DNA of 15,582 bases from an uncultured Emergencia sp. (GCA_902476665.1 CABSEO010000011.1:1-15582); one strand, 5' to 3'. Shown: positions 1-8,211, numbered from the stretch's first letter. Made by a program: numbers and translations. The notes: generated by a model not told the origin, from the sequence alone.

Positions 1-2785
1 TTTCAACATAAGCTCTTACTTTGTAGTAGTAACGAGTACCTTTCTTCAGTTCCTTGGTGTTCTTGTACTGAGTAGCACCTGCCTTGGTAATGAAGTAAGG
101 AGTAGCACCGTAACCGCTGTTTTTCTTAGTGGATTTGTAAACTCTCATGCCATCTGCTAAATCATAGTCACCAACAACTTTCCATTTAACAGTAATGGAA
201 CCTTTTGCAGCTGTAGAAGATGCAGTAATTTTAAGGGATTCAACAGAAGAAATAACCTTTGATTTAACCAATTCAGCCATCTGTAAAACATTGGCATCTA
301 AAGCATACTGCTGCCTGTCAGTTAAGCCTTCAAATGCAGCAAGTGCTGCTTTTATCTCAGTTGCAGTTGCGTTGTCTTTTGTTGCTTTTACTAAGGAAAT
401 CGCAACAGCTTCAATTTCTCTGTCCCAGAAACCGTCAAGCTTAGTAGTGGTATCTGCACTAGCTCCTAATGTAGCTGCAAGAACTTTATAGTTTGTATCA
501 TTGGATACAGATTCGTCGATGGTTGCAAAGGCATCAGTATTATTGATTGTGTCTACTAAATCAATAAACTCATTTGCTTCTGTAACAAGTGCTTCAACTT
601 CTGCTTTCTTTGCAACATATGCAGCAATATCATTATCGGAGCCACCATCTACACCATCTAACTGCTCTTTTAGTTCTTTAAGTTCTGCCTTTAAAGCATC
701 TTCTTTTAAATCAAGCAGAGTTTCGAGTGCAGATTTTAATAAGGTGGATTCAGTAAAATCTGAAGCTCCAATAGTCTCAATATAGGAAACATATGCATCA
801 TACGCATCCATGATCTGACTTTCACTATCTAAAGTGATATTTGCTTTATATGGCAATGCATTAATTAAAGTGATAACAGAGTTTTTCATTTCGTCAAGTG
901 CATCGTTAGTTACAATGTTTTTTACCAAGGCCTGAGCTTCAGCATATGCAGATTCAACGCCCGCTACTGTTACAGCAGAATTAATTAACTCGACTCCTGC
1001 AGCTCTTACATTAGCCAAAGCTTTGCTGTATTTTGCTGCGTCATCACCTAAGATTTTTGTTTGTTCAGCAATATAGTTAGTTAATGCATTGTTATATTTT
1101 GCTTTTGCTGCTTTAACATCCGCTGCATCTGCTACTAGCATTAGGCCACTCAAAGACTCTTTTGCCTCATCTAAAGCCTCAGTAATGTCATTATAGTCCT
1201 CAGCGTTATTTAAAGCATCAATTGCTTTATTTGCAATTGCTACCCAATCTGTTTTTTCGCTTGTATCGTAAGTTCCCTGTAAATATACCAAATCTTCTTC
1301 AGGTGTTTTGTTTTCACCATAAGTAACTTTAACTGTTACTGCTGAGTTCTTGGTTCCATTTTTATAGAACTTTTCTTTTGCTTCCTGAACTGCATTCATG
1401 AATTTTTCATATTCATAGTTTTCTGCAAAGATGTTCAGATTTTCATTCTGAGCAGCCTGAAGCAGATAATCTTCAGCTTCACCTAAGGTAGTTTTTCCAA
1501 GGTCAGCGTATACTAATGCTTCTGCAGCTTTCACAGCTGCATCTACCGCTTCATCATCATATACTTTTACGCCATACTTGTAAGTGTCTTTATAGGTTTC
1601 TCCTAGTTTTACAACTTCTTCGTATTTGGCCACTACGTCTGTGGCATTTTTTAATGACTGTAAGAATTCAGATTTTCCGCCATCATAAAGCTGAGTTACA
1701 TCGTTAACAGATTTTGCATATACTCTCACGGCATCAGCGGAATTATTGATTGCGTCATATAAAGCATTATTGATGGCCACAGCTTCTGTTTTTGTTACAG
1801 CTTTAATATCAGAGATTTCGACACCAAACAATGTTGCTTTAGCACTTCCTGATTTAGCAGTATAAAAAGCTTTAAAATCTGTTGTTGCTACAGTCTCCAA
1901 ATCCATCGGGAACTTAGCAGTGGAAACATTGTCTACTACAGGATATACATTACTAATTCCATATGCAACAAATGCTTTTACAGCACCTTCAATATCCTTA
2001 ATGATTTCATCATCATCGATTTCTTCATCTTCAATGGTTTTTACCGTTTTCAGATTTGTTTCGAAAGCTTCTAAAGCATCAGTATATGCAGTAATTTTAG
2101 TTTTATTATCTTTATTTGCCGCATCACTGATTGCTTTATTTGCAGTATCAATTAAATATTGAACGTATTCTGCATTTGAAACTTTTTCACCATCAATTAC
2201 CTTGTCTCCTACTTCTGTGGAATAATCATTTAGGTTAACAGCGTTAATTGCATCTTCCAAAGCCTTTAAACTAATTGGAGCCTGCAATCTGTCTAAAGTA
2301 CCTGTGCTGTTTGTAATTGCAGTTACTTTGAATCCATCTGTGTCAGAAACATTTGCTGACATAATTTCACTGAAAGTTTTTGCTTTCCAACCAGTATAGC
2401 CTTCTTCCTTTTCATAAACTGCAGTTTGAAGGTCATTATATTTAGTGGATGGCGCAACAGTTGTTCCTGATGCAGGAATTGTATTAACGATGTCTCGGAT
2501 TTTTGAATCCATACTATTCTTTAACTGATTTAATACATATTCTGCAGTTCCTTGATAAGCAGCTTTAGCATAGTCATTAAAGTACCCGTCGTCATCATAA
2601 GTAAATCCGTTTATGATTTGATTGAAATCACTTTCAAGATAACCTAACTGTGCGTCTCTTTCAGCATTTAGTGCAGTTACATAATCATCTACATAGTAGG
2701 TTTTTGTATCAGCCGCAAATGCAGAACCAACTGTGTAAGTGAAGACAACTGACAATGCAAGAAGCACTGTTAAAAATTTCTTCAT
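1..2785 (-). CDS. Large secreted helical surface protein with FnIII-like C-terminal module (partial, runs off left edge)
   Basis: The minus-strand frame is open from the ATG at 2785-2783 to the window edge, giving 928 complete codons with no stop. A GGAGG ribosome site (complement of 2796-2800) lies 10 bases before the start. The product begins with a signal peptide (MKKFLTVLLALSVVF..., ending near SAFA-AD, residues 1-25), so it is exported. Residues about 30-840 are rich in Ala, Asp, Asn, Lys and Glu, and I saw no cysteine. They look like successive helical segments resembling FIVAR or other surface-spacer repeats (for example A-L-x-x-A motifs such as NKAIDALNNAEDY). From about residue 845 a beta-rich FnIII-like module follows (SITVKWKVVGDYD, then RYYYKVRAYVE). 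A similar module ends the divergent neighbour. The C-terminus, with any anchor, lies outside the window. The role is probably structural or adhesive; no enzyme motif is visible. Confidence 0.85.
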   Translation of the reverse strand, partial: MKKFLTVLLALSVVFTYTVGSAFAADTKTYYVDDYVTALNAERDAQLGYLESDFNQIINGFTYDDDGYFNDYAKAAYQGTAEYVLNQLKNSMDSKIRDIVNTIPASGTTVAPSTKYNDLQTAVYEKEEGYTGWKAKTFSEIMSANVSDTDGFKVTAITNSTGTLDRLQAPISLKALEDAINAVNLNDYSTEVGDKVIDGEKVSNAEYVQYLIDTANKAISDAANKDNKTKITAYTDALEAFETNLKTVKTIEDEEIDDDEIIKDIEGAVKAFVAYGISNVYPVVDNVSTAKFPMDLETVATTDFKAFYTAKSGSAKATLFGVEISDIKAVTKTEAVAINNALYDAINNSADAVRVYAKSVNDVTQLYDGGKSEFLQSLKNATDVVAKYEEVVKLGETYKDTYKYGVKVYDDEAVDAAVKAAEALVYADLGKTTLGEAEDYLLQAAQNENLNIFAENYEYEKFMNAVQEAKEKFYKNGTKNSAVTVKVTYGENKTPEEDLVYLQGTYDTSEKTDWVAIANKAIDALNNAEDYNDITEALDEAKESLSGLMLVADAADVKAAKAKYNNALTNYIAEQTKILGDDAAKYSKALANVRAAGVELINSAVTVAGVESAYAEAQALVKNIVTNDALDEMKNSVITLINALPYKANITLDSESQIMDAYDAYVSYIETIGASDFTESTLLKSALETLLDLKEDALKAELKELKEQLDGVDGGSDNDIAAYVAKKAEVEALVTEANEFIDLVDTINNTDAFATIDESVSNDTNYKVLAATLGASADTTTKLDGFWDREIEAVAISLVKATKDNATATEIKAALAAFEGLTDRQQYALDANVLQMAELVKSKVISSVESLKITASSTAAKGSITVKWKVVGDYDLADGMRVYKSTKKNSGYGATPYFITKAGATQYKNTKELKKGTRYYYKVRAYVE

Positions 2786-2820
2786 TTTAAGAATTCCTCC
2801 CTCTTTTTTTGTTTTTTAAG

Positions 2821-2849
2821 ATTATAGTTATACGCCTTTTTGCGCAAAA
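2821..2849 (-). promoter_or_regulatory. Sigma-A-like promoter of the left surface-protein gene, with palindrome in its spacer
   Basis: On the minus strand a perfect TATAAT (plus 2821-2826) lies 17 bases downstream of a weak -35, TTTTGC (plus 2844-2849). A perfect 12-base palindrome, TTTTGCGCAAAA (2838-2849), overlaps the -35 and spacer and could be an operator. The leader to the ATG would be about 30 bases. Confidence 0.55.
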
Positions 2850-3162
2850 CTGACAAATGAAATGACAGTTCACAATGAATTTCAGGGCAGAAAACCCTGA
2901 GACAAATAATATTTCGTGCTATGTATTACAGCGTTGTCCAGGAATCCGTCAGGATACCAGGTGAAGAGACGTGATTATAACGGGAACAGATAAAATAGCA
3001 GGGTAGTTTGTACCAAAATCCTCAAAACGGATAAATATACGGAAGAAAAATCGGCTGGACTTGTAAATTTTGGAAGGGTATTAGCGTATGGTTAATTTTG
3101 CCTGTATATTTTCGAATTTCATGACTTACTGTCTCAGCTTTTGCGAAATTTCTTCGATAGAG

Positions 3163-3191
3163 GTGACAAACATATGTTTCTATGCTAAAAT
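3163..3191 (+). promoter_or_regulatory. Sigma-A promoter of the repeat-bearing surface-protein gene
   Basis: GTGACA (3163-3168), a 17-base spacer and TAAAAT (3186-3191), with an extended -10 TG at 3183-3184. The predicted leader is about 38 bases. An AAAGGA ribosome site (3218-3223) precedes the ATG at 3236. Confidence 0.7.
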
Positions 3192-3235
3192 TAAAGTATG
3201 AGATTTAATTATTTTAGAAAGGAAAAGAAGAAGTC

Positions 3236-5062
3236 ATGAAAAAACTATTGGCGTTAGTATTGTCTGTTTCCATGGTTTTCTGTGCAATTCCGGCTTTTGC
3301 ATTTGCACAGGATGATTCTGCGGTTACAGAACCAGAAAAGAATGACCTTTCCAAGGCAGTAGTGGTACTTTCTGATAACGCAAAATCTCAGGTTTATACC
3401 GGAGAAGCCATCGTTATTCCTGACGATCAAATTACGGTAACCATGGGTGAGGGCGCTGGTGCTGTCAAATTAATAAGCGGCACAGATTATGAAGTAAAGT
3501 ATAGCGATAATGTGAATGCAGGAACTGCCAAAGTAGCTATTGTGGGCAAGGGAACTTATACCGGCGAAGCAAAGACCGAATTTGCAATTACACCGAAGCA
3601 GTTTACCGCATCTGACTATCCGGAAGTCGTTATTCCGACACAGAATAAGGACGAGGAAAAAATGGAAAGCGTCTCTGTTTCCTGGAAAGGAAAGACATTG
3701 TCCGAAGGTACAGACTATACGATTACCGGAGATAACAGCAAAGCGGGAACCAGTGAGGCGACAATCAGTTTTAGAGGAAACTTTCAAGGCACATTAACCT
3801 ATCAGTACAATGTAGTTTCCAACGATATTGCAGATGCTGCACTGTATTTCAATGATCTTAATGCAAAATACACTTACAGCGGTTCTCCTCAGACACCGGG
3901 CATAATCCTTGTGGCAGACGGAAACAAGACTCTGGTTGAAGGAACGGATTATTACATCACATATTTGAATAATGTCAACGCTGGTGAGGCAACTATCAGA
4001 ATCATAGGAGCCGGCATGTATGCCGGCACAGTGGAAAAGAAATTTACTATCGGCAAAGCGTCACTGTCAGATGTGGAAGTTGTTTTTGAACAGGATGCTT
4101 ACGCTGCGACAGGTTCTGCCATTGAGGCCAGGTTCAAGGTGATTTTCAACGGTGTTGTCGTTGACGAAAAGCAGTATACTGCAGAATATAAAGATAACGT
4201 GAACATTGGCAGGGCATCAGTGGTGCTGACGGCTGCCGGAAATTCCAATTTTACCGGTACAAAGACAGCTAATTTTACCATCGCCGCAAAGGCTGCAGCT
4301 GATCTGACTGTAATACTGGAAAAAGTGGATGTATGAGAGACAGGAACTGCAATTACTCCTGCAGTAGTGGTAAAGGATGGGGAAAAGGTATTAAAAGCAG
4401 ATACTGATTACACAGTAACCTATGAAGATAATGTCTATGCAGGTACCGGGTCTGTCGTGATTGGGGGAAGGGGTATCTATTCAGGGACAAAAAACGTATC
4501 TTTCCGTATTAAAGGAAAACCTGCGATAATTAATACTGATCAGGACTCCTATATCAAATATGTGCCTACAAGCAAGCCGTTCCTGCTCAATGCGAAGACC
4601 ACCAGTGATGCAGCTGGGTTTGAATATTTTTCCAGCAATACAGATGTGATTTCTGTTGATGCATCAGGTCTTGTAACGATTACTGGAACAGGAAAAGCAA
4701 CAGTTACTGTGAAGACAGTGGGCTCAAAGGCTTACGAACCTGTCTCCAAAGTAGTCACTATTACTGTAAAACCGATTAAACCTGTATTTTCTTTGAGTTC
4801 ACCTCAGAAGAAACAGGTGAAGGTTCTTGTTACAAAGGTTGAAGGAGCTACGAAATATCAGATTGAATATGGCAGAATGGGAAAATACTATAAGAAGACC
4901 ATTAAGCATATAGACAGTGAATTTTCAAAGACTTATACTTATATTAACAAACGTACCTCCGGAAAGAAATACTTCATCCGTGTGCGTGCAATTAAAGAAA
5001 TGCCTGACGGAACAGTAGTCTATGGTAACTGGACTACGCGTAAATCCATTGTTTCAAAATAA
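3236..5062 (+). pseudogene. Secreted Ig/MBG-like repeat surface protein with Big_2 and FnIII modules, interrupted by an in-frame TGA
   Basis: This is one continuous reading frame of 609 codons including the final TAA, with a single TGA at codon 367 (4334-4336). The first part encodes a signal peptide (residues 1-24, ...AIPAFAFA-QDD) and four repeats of about 80 residues with the signature GTDY-x-(V/I)-x-Y-x-(D/N)-N-V-N-A-G...G-x-Y-x-G...F-x-I. The TGA falls inside a fifth repeat, just before its T-G pair. After it come the rest of that repeat (DTDYTVTYEDNVYAG), a Big_2 domain (about residues 425-520, with VISVDASGLVTITGTGKATV) and a C-terminal FnIII-like domain ending YFIRVRAIKE...GNWTTRKS. 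A GTG at 4367 could start the second part, but no ribosome site precedes it. Nonsense pseudogene, readthrough and a sequencing error are all possible. TGA is used as a normal stop at 15282-15284, so recoding of the whole genome is unlikely. The role is probably cell-surface adhesion or scaffolding. Confidence 0.8.
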
Positions 5063-5105
5063 TTTGTGAAATAATCGAGGAAAAGGGATTTGTAAAATAA
5101 CAGAT

Positions 5106-5149
5106 GGCCGCCGGACAAAGGAATGTTCCTTGTCGGCGGCCTATTTTTT
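5106..5149 (+). terminator. Strong rho-independent terminator after the surface-protein gene
   Basis: GC-rich arms GGCCGCCG and CGGCGGCC enclose further pairing (ACAA/TTGT and GGAA/TTCC, with single-base bulges) and a TG loop. A T-run at 5144-5149 follows. The hairpin also abuts the stop codon of the convergent XRE gene (5141-5143) and may slow polymerase from that side, although the T-run there is poor. Confidence 0.9.
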
Positions 5150-5419
5150 ATCTTTTAATGACAGAGATTTCTTGTCTAATGGAACTTCAGATACTTTTTT
5201 TGTACGAGGATAGGGGGCCTCCTGATCTGTAAGTCCGAAAATATAATCAATGCTGGTATCATAAAGATAGGAAAGGAGCTGAGCCTGTTCCATGGTCGGA
5301 TAACGTTTGCCTTTTTCCATTTTGGAATAATCGGACTGATCGATGCCTGTTTTCATCTGCACCTGAAGCTGTGTAAGCTTCTTTTTCTTGCGAAGTTCGC
5401 GTAACCGATTTTCATTCAT
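5141..5419 (-). CDS. Small XRE-family helix-turn-helix transcriptional regulator
   Basis: A 92-residue DNA-binding protein. Residues about 6-60 form a Cro/C1-type HTH (LRELRKKKKLTQLQVQMKTG, then the recognition part QSDYSKMEKGKRYPTMEQAQLLSYLYDTSIDYIFGLT). This is the classic arrangement of a single-domain XRE repressor, followed by a short charged tail ending KDKK. I chose the ATG at 5419-5417 because an AGGTGA ribosome site (complement of 5425-5430) sits five bases before it. A GTG at 5428, three codons upstream, overlaps that site and is less likely. The gene converges on the surface-protein gene and its stop lies at the base of that gene's terminator. An imperfect palindrome just upstream suggests autoregulation. 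Targets cannot be read from the sequence; the nearby surface-protein and lipoprotein genes are candidates by position only. Confidence 0.9.
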   Translation of the reverse strand: MNENRLRELRKKKKLTQLQVQMKTGIDQSDYSKMEKGKRYPTMEQAQLLSYLYDTSIDYIFGLTDQEAPYPRTKKVSEVPLDKKSLSLKDKK

Positions 5420-5434
5420 AATTCTCACCTGAAT

Positions 5435-5450
5435 TTATTATGTCAAATAA
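5435..5450. promoter_or_regulatory. Candidate operator palindrome upstream of the XRE gene
   Basis: TTATT-N6-AATAA lies 16 bases upstream of the chosen XRE start codon. Short AT-rich palindromes next to the gene are typical of XRE autorepression, but the site is weak and A/T-rich, so chance is possible. Confidence 0.3.
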
Positions 5451-5501
5451 AGGCGCAAACAATAGGGTGAATTGACCTAATAATGCTGAGCTGAAGCTTT
5501 T

Positions 5502-5534
5502 TGAGGTACTTGTATTTAACAGAATTTGACCTCA
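5502..5534. repeat. Inverted repeat TGAGGT / ACCTCA in the XRE-lipoprotein intergenic region
   Basis: TGAGGT (5502-5507) and ACCTCA (5529-5534) are separated by 21 bases. Within the same region GAATTGACCT (5469-5478) recurs as GAATTTGACCT (5522-5532). Either could be a regulator half-site. Nothing else but the lipoprotein promoter is visible in 5420-5659. Confidence 0.3.
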
Positions 5535-5585
5535 GGACAAATGATGAATTTCAGATTAATTTTTGCATTTTCACAAAAATCTCAT

Positions 5586-5615
5586 TTGCATTGTACGGAA
5601 TCTTCAAGGTATAAT
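5586..5615 (+). promoter_or_regulatory. Sigma-A promoter of the lipoprotein gene
   Basis: TTGCAT (5586-5591), an 18-base spacer and a perfect TATAAT (5610-5615). The predicted start is near 5622, giving a leader of about 38 bases with AAGGAG (5645-5650) nine bases before the ATG. Confidence 0.75.
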
Positions 5616-5659
5616 GATAATATATAAATGAAAAAAAGAGTTTCAAGGAGAAAATACAG

Positions 5660-6274
5660 ATGAAGAAAAGAAAAATAATAGCAGTCATGCTCTGTCTTTT
5701 TGTGGTTTTTGCTTTTGCAGCATGTGGGGAAAAAGAAGAACCGACAATGGCAGAGGAGAATAAAACTGAGATTAAAGAAGAGCAGGCCGCAAATGAGAAT
5801 AATGAGAACTTTGGAGAATTATCCCAGAGTATTAAAGCAGAATGGGATCAGAAATATCAGTTTAACGGTATTGCAGTAGCCGGCGTGGGTGATACTTTAA
5901 GCAACGATTTCTTTGACTGGACTGTACATTCCGTGAAGACGGCAAAAGAAACCCATGGAAAATCCGCTGGTGAAGGCAAGAAATTTGTTATTATTAACAT
6001 GACTATGAAAAATACCGAGGATTTTGAATATGAGACCGGCAACTTTGAATTTCTGGGGCTGGTAGGAACTACAGAGGATGATGAACTCAATACATTGGAC
6101 GCTTTCTATGACGGTATGATCGGAGATGAATTTACCTTAGGTGTAGGAGAATCAGTCACAGGAGATATTGTGTTCAAGGTTGACGAAGATCTGGATACTA
6201 TGGTTGTTGACTATGAAGAGTTTTATGGAGACAGCAGTATTGGAAATGTCTACTGGTATGAATTAAAATTATAG
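5660..6274 (+). CDS. DUF4352-domain lipoprotein
   Basis: A 204-residue predicted lipoprotein. Residues 1-21 form a lipoprotein signal (KKRK, a hydrophobic core, then F-A-A-C with Cys22 as the lipidated residue), so it should be anchored on the outer face of the membrane. A Glu/Asn/Lys-rich linker spans about 24-60. Residues about 73-190 resemble the DUF4352 immunoglobulin-like fold seen in many Firmicute lipoproteins: G-V-G-D-T near the start, then GKKFVIINMTMKNTED, a G-E-S-V-T-G-D-I-V-F strand and an acidic C-terminal strand. Known DUF4352 proteins have no established enzymatic role; several are encoded near transporters or stress genes. The gene has its own promoter and terminator, so it appears monocistronic. 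An 11-codon frame from 5628 ends in a TGA that overlaps its ATG, but it lacks a ribosome site. Confidence 0.88.
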   Translation: MKKRKIIAVMLCLFVVFAFAACGEKEEPTMAEENKTEIKEEQAANENNENFGELSQSIKAEWDQKYQFNGIAVAGVGDTLSNDFFDWTVHSVKTAKETHGKSAGEGKKFVIINMTMKNTEDFEYETGNFEFLGLVGTTEDDELNTLDAFYDGMIGDEFTLGVGESVTGDIVFKVDEDLDTMVVDYEEFYGDSSIGNVYWYELKL

Positions 6275-6297
6275 CCTGTTATTTTGATTTTTTTCTG

Positions 6298-6327
6298 GAT
6301 CAGCGCAGTAATGCGCTGATCTTTTTT
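6298..6327 (+). terminator. Rho-independent terminator after the lipoprotein gene
   Basis: A perfect 10-base-pair stem, GATCAGCGCA / TGCGCTGATC, with a GTAA loop, is followed by six T (6322-6327). Confidence 0.95.
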
Positions 6328-6500
6328 GCATAAAAACGTTGCTTTTACTGTTCTTGGCAGATGTTCGGAAAAGAAGCTGCGGGAACACTTCTGACATAAA
6401 GATTTCGTGCTCTGGTGTATAAAGTCTGTATTCAGAGAATTTATCCGCCCACTTTCATTCAGCTTTTTTTCAGGCTTTTTTATTAAGTTATATTTTTACC
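6328..6500. other. Gene-free stretch upstream of the guaB promoter
   Basis: No open frame with a ribosome site and no RNA gene was recognised. It contains two T-runs near 6466-6482 and a single GTTCGGAAAA (6363-6372) that matches half of a Firmicute PurBox. It has no clear partner box and lies too far from the promoter for a confident call. Confidence 0.4.
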
Positions 6501-6529
6501 TTGCAAAAGAGCATAAAAAGGAGTAAAAT
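6501..6529 (+). promoter_or_regulatory. Sigma-A promoter of the IMP dehydrogenase gene
   Basis: TTGCAA (6501-6506), a 17-base spacer and TAAAAT (6524-6529). The predicted start is near 6536, leaving a structured leader of about 100 bases. The lysO gene has the same -35/-10 hexamers with the same spacing. Confidence 0.75.
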
Positions 6530-6535
6530 AATTGA

Positions 6536-6636
6536 AACATCGGGCGGTTGCGAAAAAAGTAGGCCGTCCATTTTCTTAAGTAATTTGCAGTTACCCGCCA
6601 AGGTAAAATCGTATTTTAGGAGAGGAGAACAACTTC
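6536..6636 (+). promoter_or_regulatory. Structured 5' leader of guaB, possible RNA regulator
   Basis: Three foldable elements are visible. GGGCGGTT (6542-6549) pairs with GGCCGTCC (6562-6569), including G-U pairs, and is followed by a T-rich stretch. TTACC (6591-6595) pairs with GGTAA (6602-6606), exposing CGCC in its loop. That loop can instead pair with GGCG (6543-6546) as a pseudoknot, which excludes the first hairpin. TAAAAT-CGT-ATTTTA (6604-6618) sits just before the ribosome site AGGAGAGGAG (6618-6627). I see neither the purine riboswitch core nor the full ZTP riboswitch consensus, although a hairpin loop CGCC pairing to an upstream GGCG recalls the latter. Function is inferred only. 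Confidence 0.35.
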
Positions 6637-8145
6637 ATGGCACAATATTTTAACGAACCTTCAAGAACCTTCAACGAGTACCTTCTGGTACCTGGCTATT
6701 CTTCTAAAGAATGCAGGGTTGAAAATGTAAGTTTGAAGACCCCGATTGTAAAATTCAAGAAAGGTGAAGAACCTTCCATATCTGCAAATATTCCACTGGT
6801 TTCCGCTGTAATGCAGGCCGTTTCTGACGACAAAATGGCAGTCGCTCTGGCGAAGGAGGGGGGAATTTCTTTTATCTTTGGTTCCCAGTCCATCGCCAGC
6901 CAGGCAGAAATGGTAAAACGTGTAAAATCCTATAAAGCTGGCTTTGTAAAGAGTGATACTAATTTAAGACCGGATCAGACTCTGGAAGATGTACTGGAGC
7001 TGAAAGCAAGAACCGGGCATTCCACTATCGCCATCACCGAAGACGGTACTGCTGACGGTAAGATGGTCGGCCTTGTAACAAGCAGAGACTACCGTGTCAG
7101 CAGAATGTCTACTGACACAAAGATCAGTGAGTTTATGACTCCGTTTGAAAAGCTGATTTATGCGAAGGACGGCTGTACTCTCAGCGAAGCAAATGATATT
7201 CTCTGGGATAACAAACTGAATGCTGTGCCAGTTATCGATGACAATCAGAGATTGACTCACTTTGTATTCAGAAAAGACTATGATAATCATAAGTCCAATC
7301 CAAATGAGCTGCTGGATGCGCATAAGAGATATGTGGTGGGAGCCGGCGTCAATACCCGCGACTATGAAGAAAGAATTCCGGCTCTGATCGATGCAGGTGT
7401 AGATGTGCTGTGCATTGACTCTTCAGAAGGGTATTCTGAGTGGCAGCTTGACACAATCAAATGGGTAAGAGAAAAATACGGAGATACTGTAAAAATAGGT
7501 GCTGGCAATGTGGTTGACAAAGACGGCTTCAAGTTCCTTGCAGAAGCAGGAGCTGACTTTGTAAAAATCGGTATCGGCGGCGGTTCTATCTGTATTACAA
7601 GAGAACAGAAAGGTATTGGCAGAGGACAGGCTTCAGCTGTTATCGAAGTGGCAGCAGCCAGAGATGAGTACTTTGAAGAAACCGGTATTTATGTACCTAT
7701 CTGTTCTGATGGCGGTATCGTATATGATTATCATATGACACTTGCTCTTGCCATGGGTGCAGACTTCATTATGCTGGGAAGATATTTTGCAAGATTTGAT
7801 GAATCTCCGACAAATAAACTGAATCTGAACGGCAACTATGTAAAAGAGTACTGGGGTGAAGGCTCTAACCGTGCCCGCAACTGGCAGAGATACGATCTTG
7901 GCGGAGATCCTAGAATGAAGTTTGAAGAGGGCGTTGATTCCTATGTGCCGTATGCAGGCTCTCTTCATGATAACGTAACTCTTTCTTTAAACAAAGTGAA
8001 ATCCACCATGTGTAACTGTGGTGTACTTTCTATTCCTGAACTGCAGAAGAATGCCAAGCTTACACTGGTATCTGCGACTTCCATCGTGGAGGGCGGCGCT
8101 CACGATGTAATTTTAAGAGACAGCTCACAGAATGCGATCCGCTAA
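6637..8145 (+). CDS. guaB: IMP dehydrogenase (Tritrichomonas-like type)
   Basis: A 502-residue cytosolic enzyme that oxidises IMP to XMP with NAD+, the committed step of guanine nucleotide synthesis. The TIM-barrel catalytic domain (about 1-100 and 225-502) is interrupted by a CBS-pair region (about 103-220, with [18 protein letters not shown] and [10 protein letters not shown]). The catalytic loop reads [20 protein letters not shown], with nucleophile Cys319. Asp261 lies in CIDSSEG for NAD binding, the phosphate-binding CSDGGI lies at 356-361, and the mobile flap is NWQRYDLGG with Arg418-Tyr419. From memory, these numbers equal those of the T. foetus enzyme, including Lys310 and Glu431, which are linked there to weak mycophenolic acid binding. 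A strong SD (AGGAG twice, 6618-6627) supports the start. The gene has its own promoter, a structured leader and a terminator. No other purine gene is adjacent. Confidence 0.97.
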   Translation: MAQYFNEPSRTFNEYLLVPGYSSKECRVENVSLKTPIVKFKKGEEPSISANIPLVSAVMQAVSDDKMAVALAKEGGISFIFGSQSIASQAEMVKRVKSYKAGFVKSDTNLRPDQTLEDVLELKARTGHSTIAITEDGTADGKMVGLVTSRDYRVSRMSTDTKISEFMTPFEKLIYAKDGCTLSEANDILWDNKLNAVPVIDDNQRLTHFVFRKDYDNHKSNPNELLDAHKRYVVGAGVNTRDYEERIPALIDAGVDVLCIDSSEGYSEWQLDTIKWVREKYGDTVKIGAGNVVDKDGFKFLAEAGADFVKIGIGGGSICITREQKGIGRGQASAVIEVAAARDEYFEETGIYVPICSDGGIVYDYHMTLALAMGADFIMLGRYFARFDESPTNKLNLNGNYVKEYWGEGSNRARNWQRYDLGGDPRMKFEEGVDSYVPYAGSLHDNVTLSLNKVKSTMCNCGVLSIPELQKNAKLTLVSATSIVEGGAHDVILRDSSQNAIR

Positions 8146-8173
8146 GCGCTGAGCAATATCGGGAGATTTGAAA

Positions 8174-8211
8174 CTGACAGGCATTCTTTGGAGTGCCTGT
8201 TTCAGATTTTT
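8174..8211 (+). terminator. Probable terminator after guaB
   Basis: CAGGCA / TGCCTG with a 10-base loop is extended by CTGA / TCAG across a two-base bulge, followed by five T (8207-8211). It is weaker than the other terminators here. Confidence 0.65.

Larger units (their letters stand above)
2786..3235. other. 450-base divergent intergenic region between the two surface-protein genes
   Basis: No convincing gene is present. Besides the two promoters listed separately, it holds a small inverted repeat, TCAGGG-N7-CCCTGA (2882-2900). There is no T-run after it, so it is not a terminator. The stretch 2905-3160 shows only very short open frames without ribosome sites and no riboswitch consensus that I recognise. 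Such a long spacer between divergent surface genes could hold regulator sites. Confidence 0.5.

Noticed and set aside
195..785. Plus-strand open frames of about 95-100 codons inside 195-785
   Set aside because: They lie antisense to the large surface-protein gene, lack ribosome sites and have Ser/Ala-rich low-complexity products that mirror its codons.
2882..2900. Hairpin TCAGGG/CCCTGA as a terminator or riboswitch
   Set aside because: It has no T-run on either side and does not lie in the predicted leader of either divergent gene.
3470..3797. Overlapping open frames on both strands inside the repeat surface gene
   Set aside because: They are shadows of the 3236-5062 frame, which has the signal peptide, repeats and ribosome site.
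4334..4365. Selenocysteine insertion at the in-frame TGA
   Set aside because: The downstream hairpin has no GGU-type apical loop or bulged U, and the residue sits at a variable surface position of a structural repeat rather than in a redox motif.
5628..5663. Eleven-codon leader peptide whose TGA overlaps the lipoprotein ATG
   Set aside because: It starts only about six bases after the predicted transcription start and has no ribosome site. Its codons are mostly the A-rich leader and Shine-Dalgarno sequence, so it is probably chance.
6361..6372. PurBox-like GTTCGGAAAA upstream of guaB
   Set aside because: It is a single half-box with no clear partner and lies about 130 bases upstream of the -35. 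PurR normally uses paired boxes.
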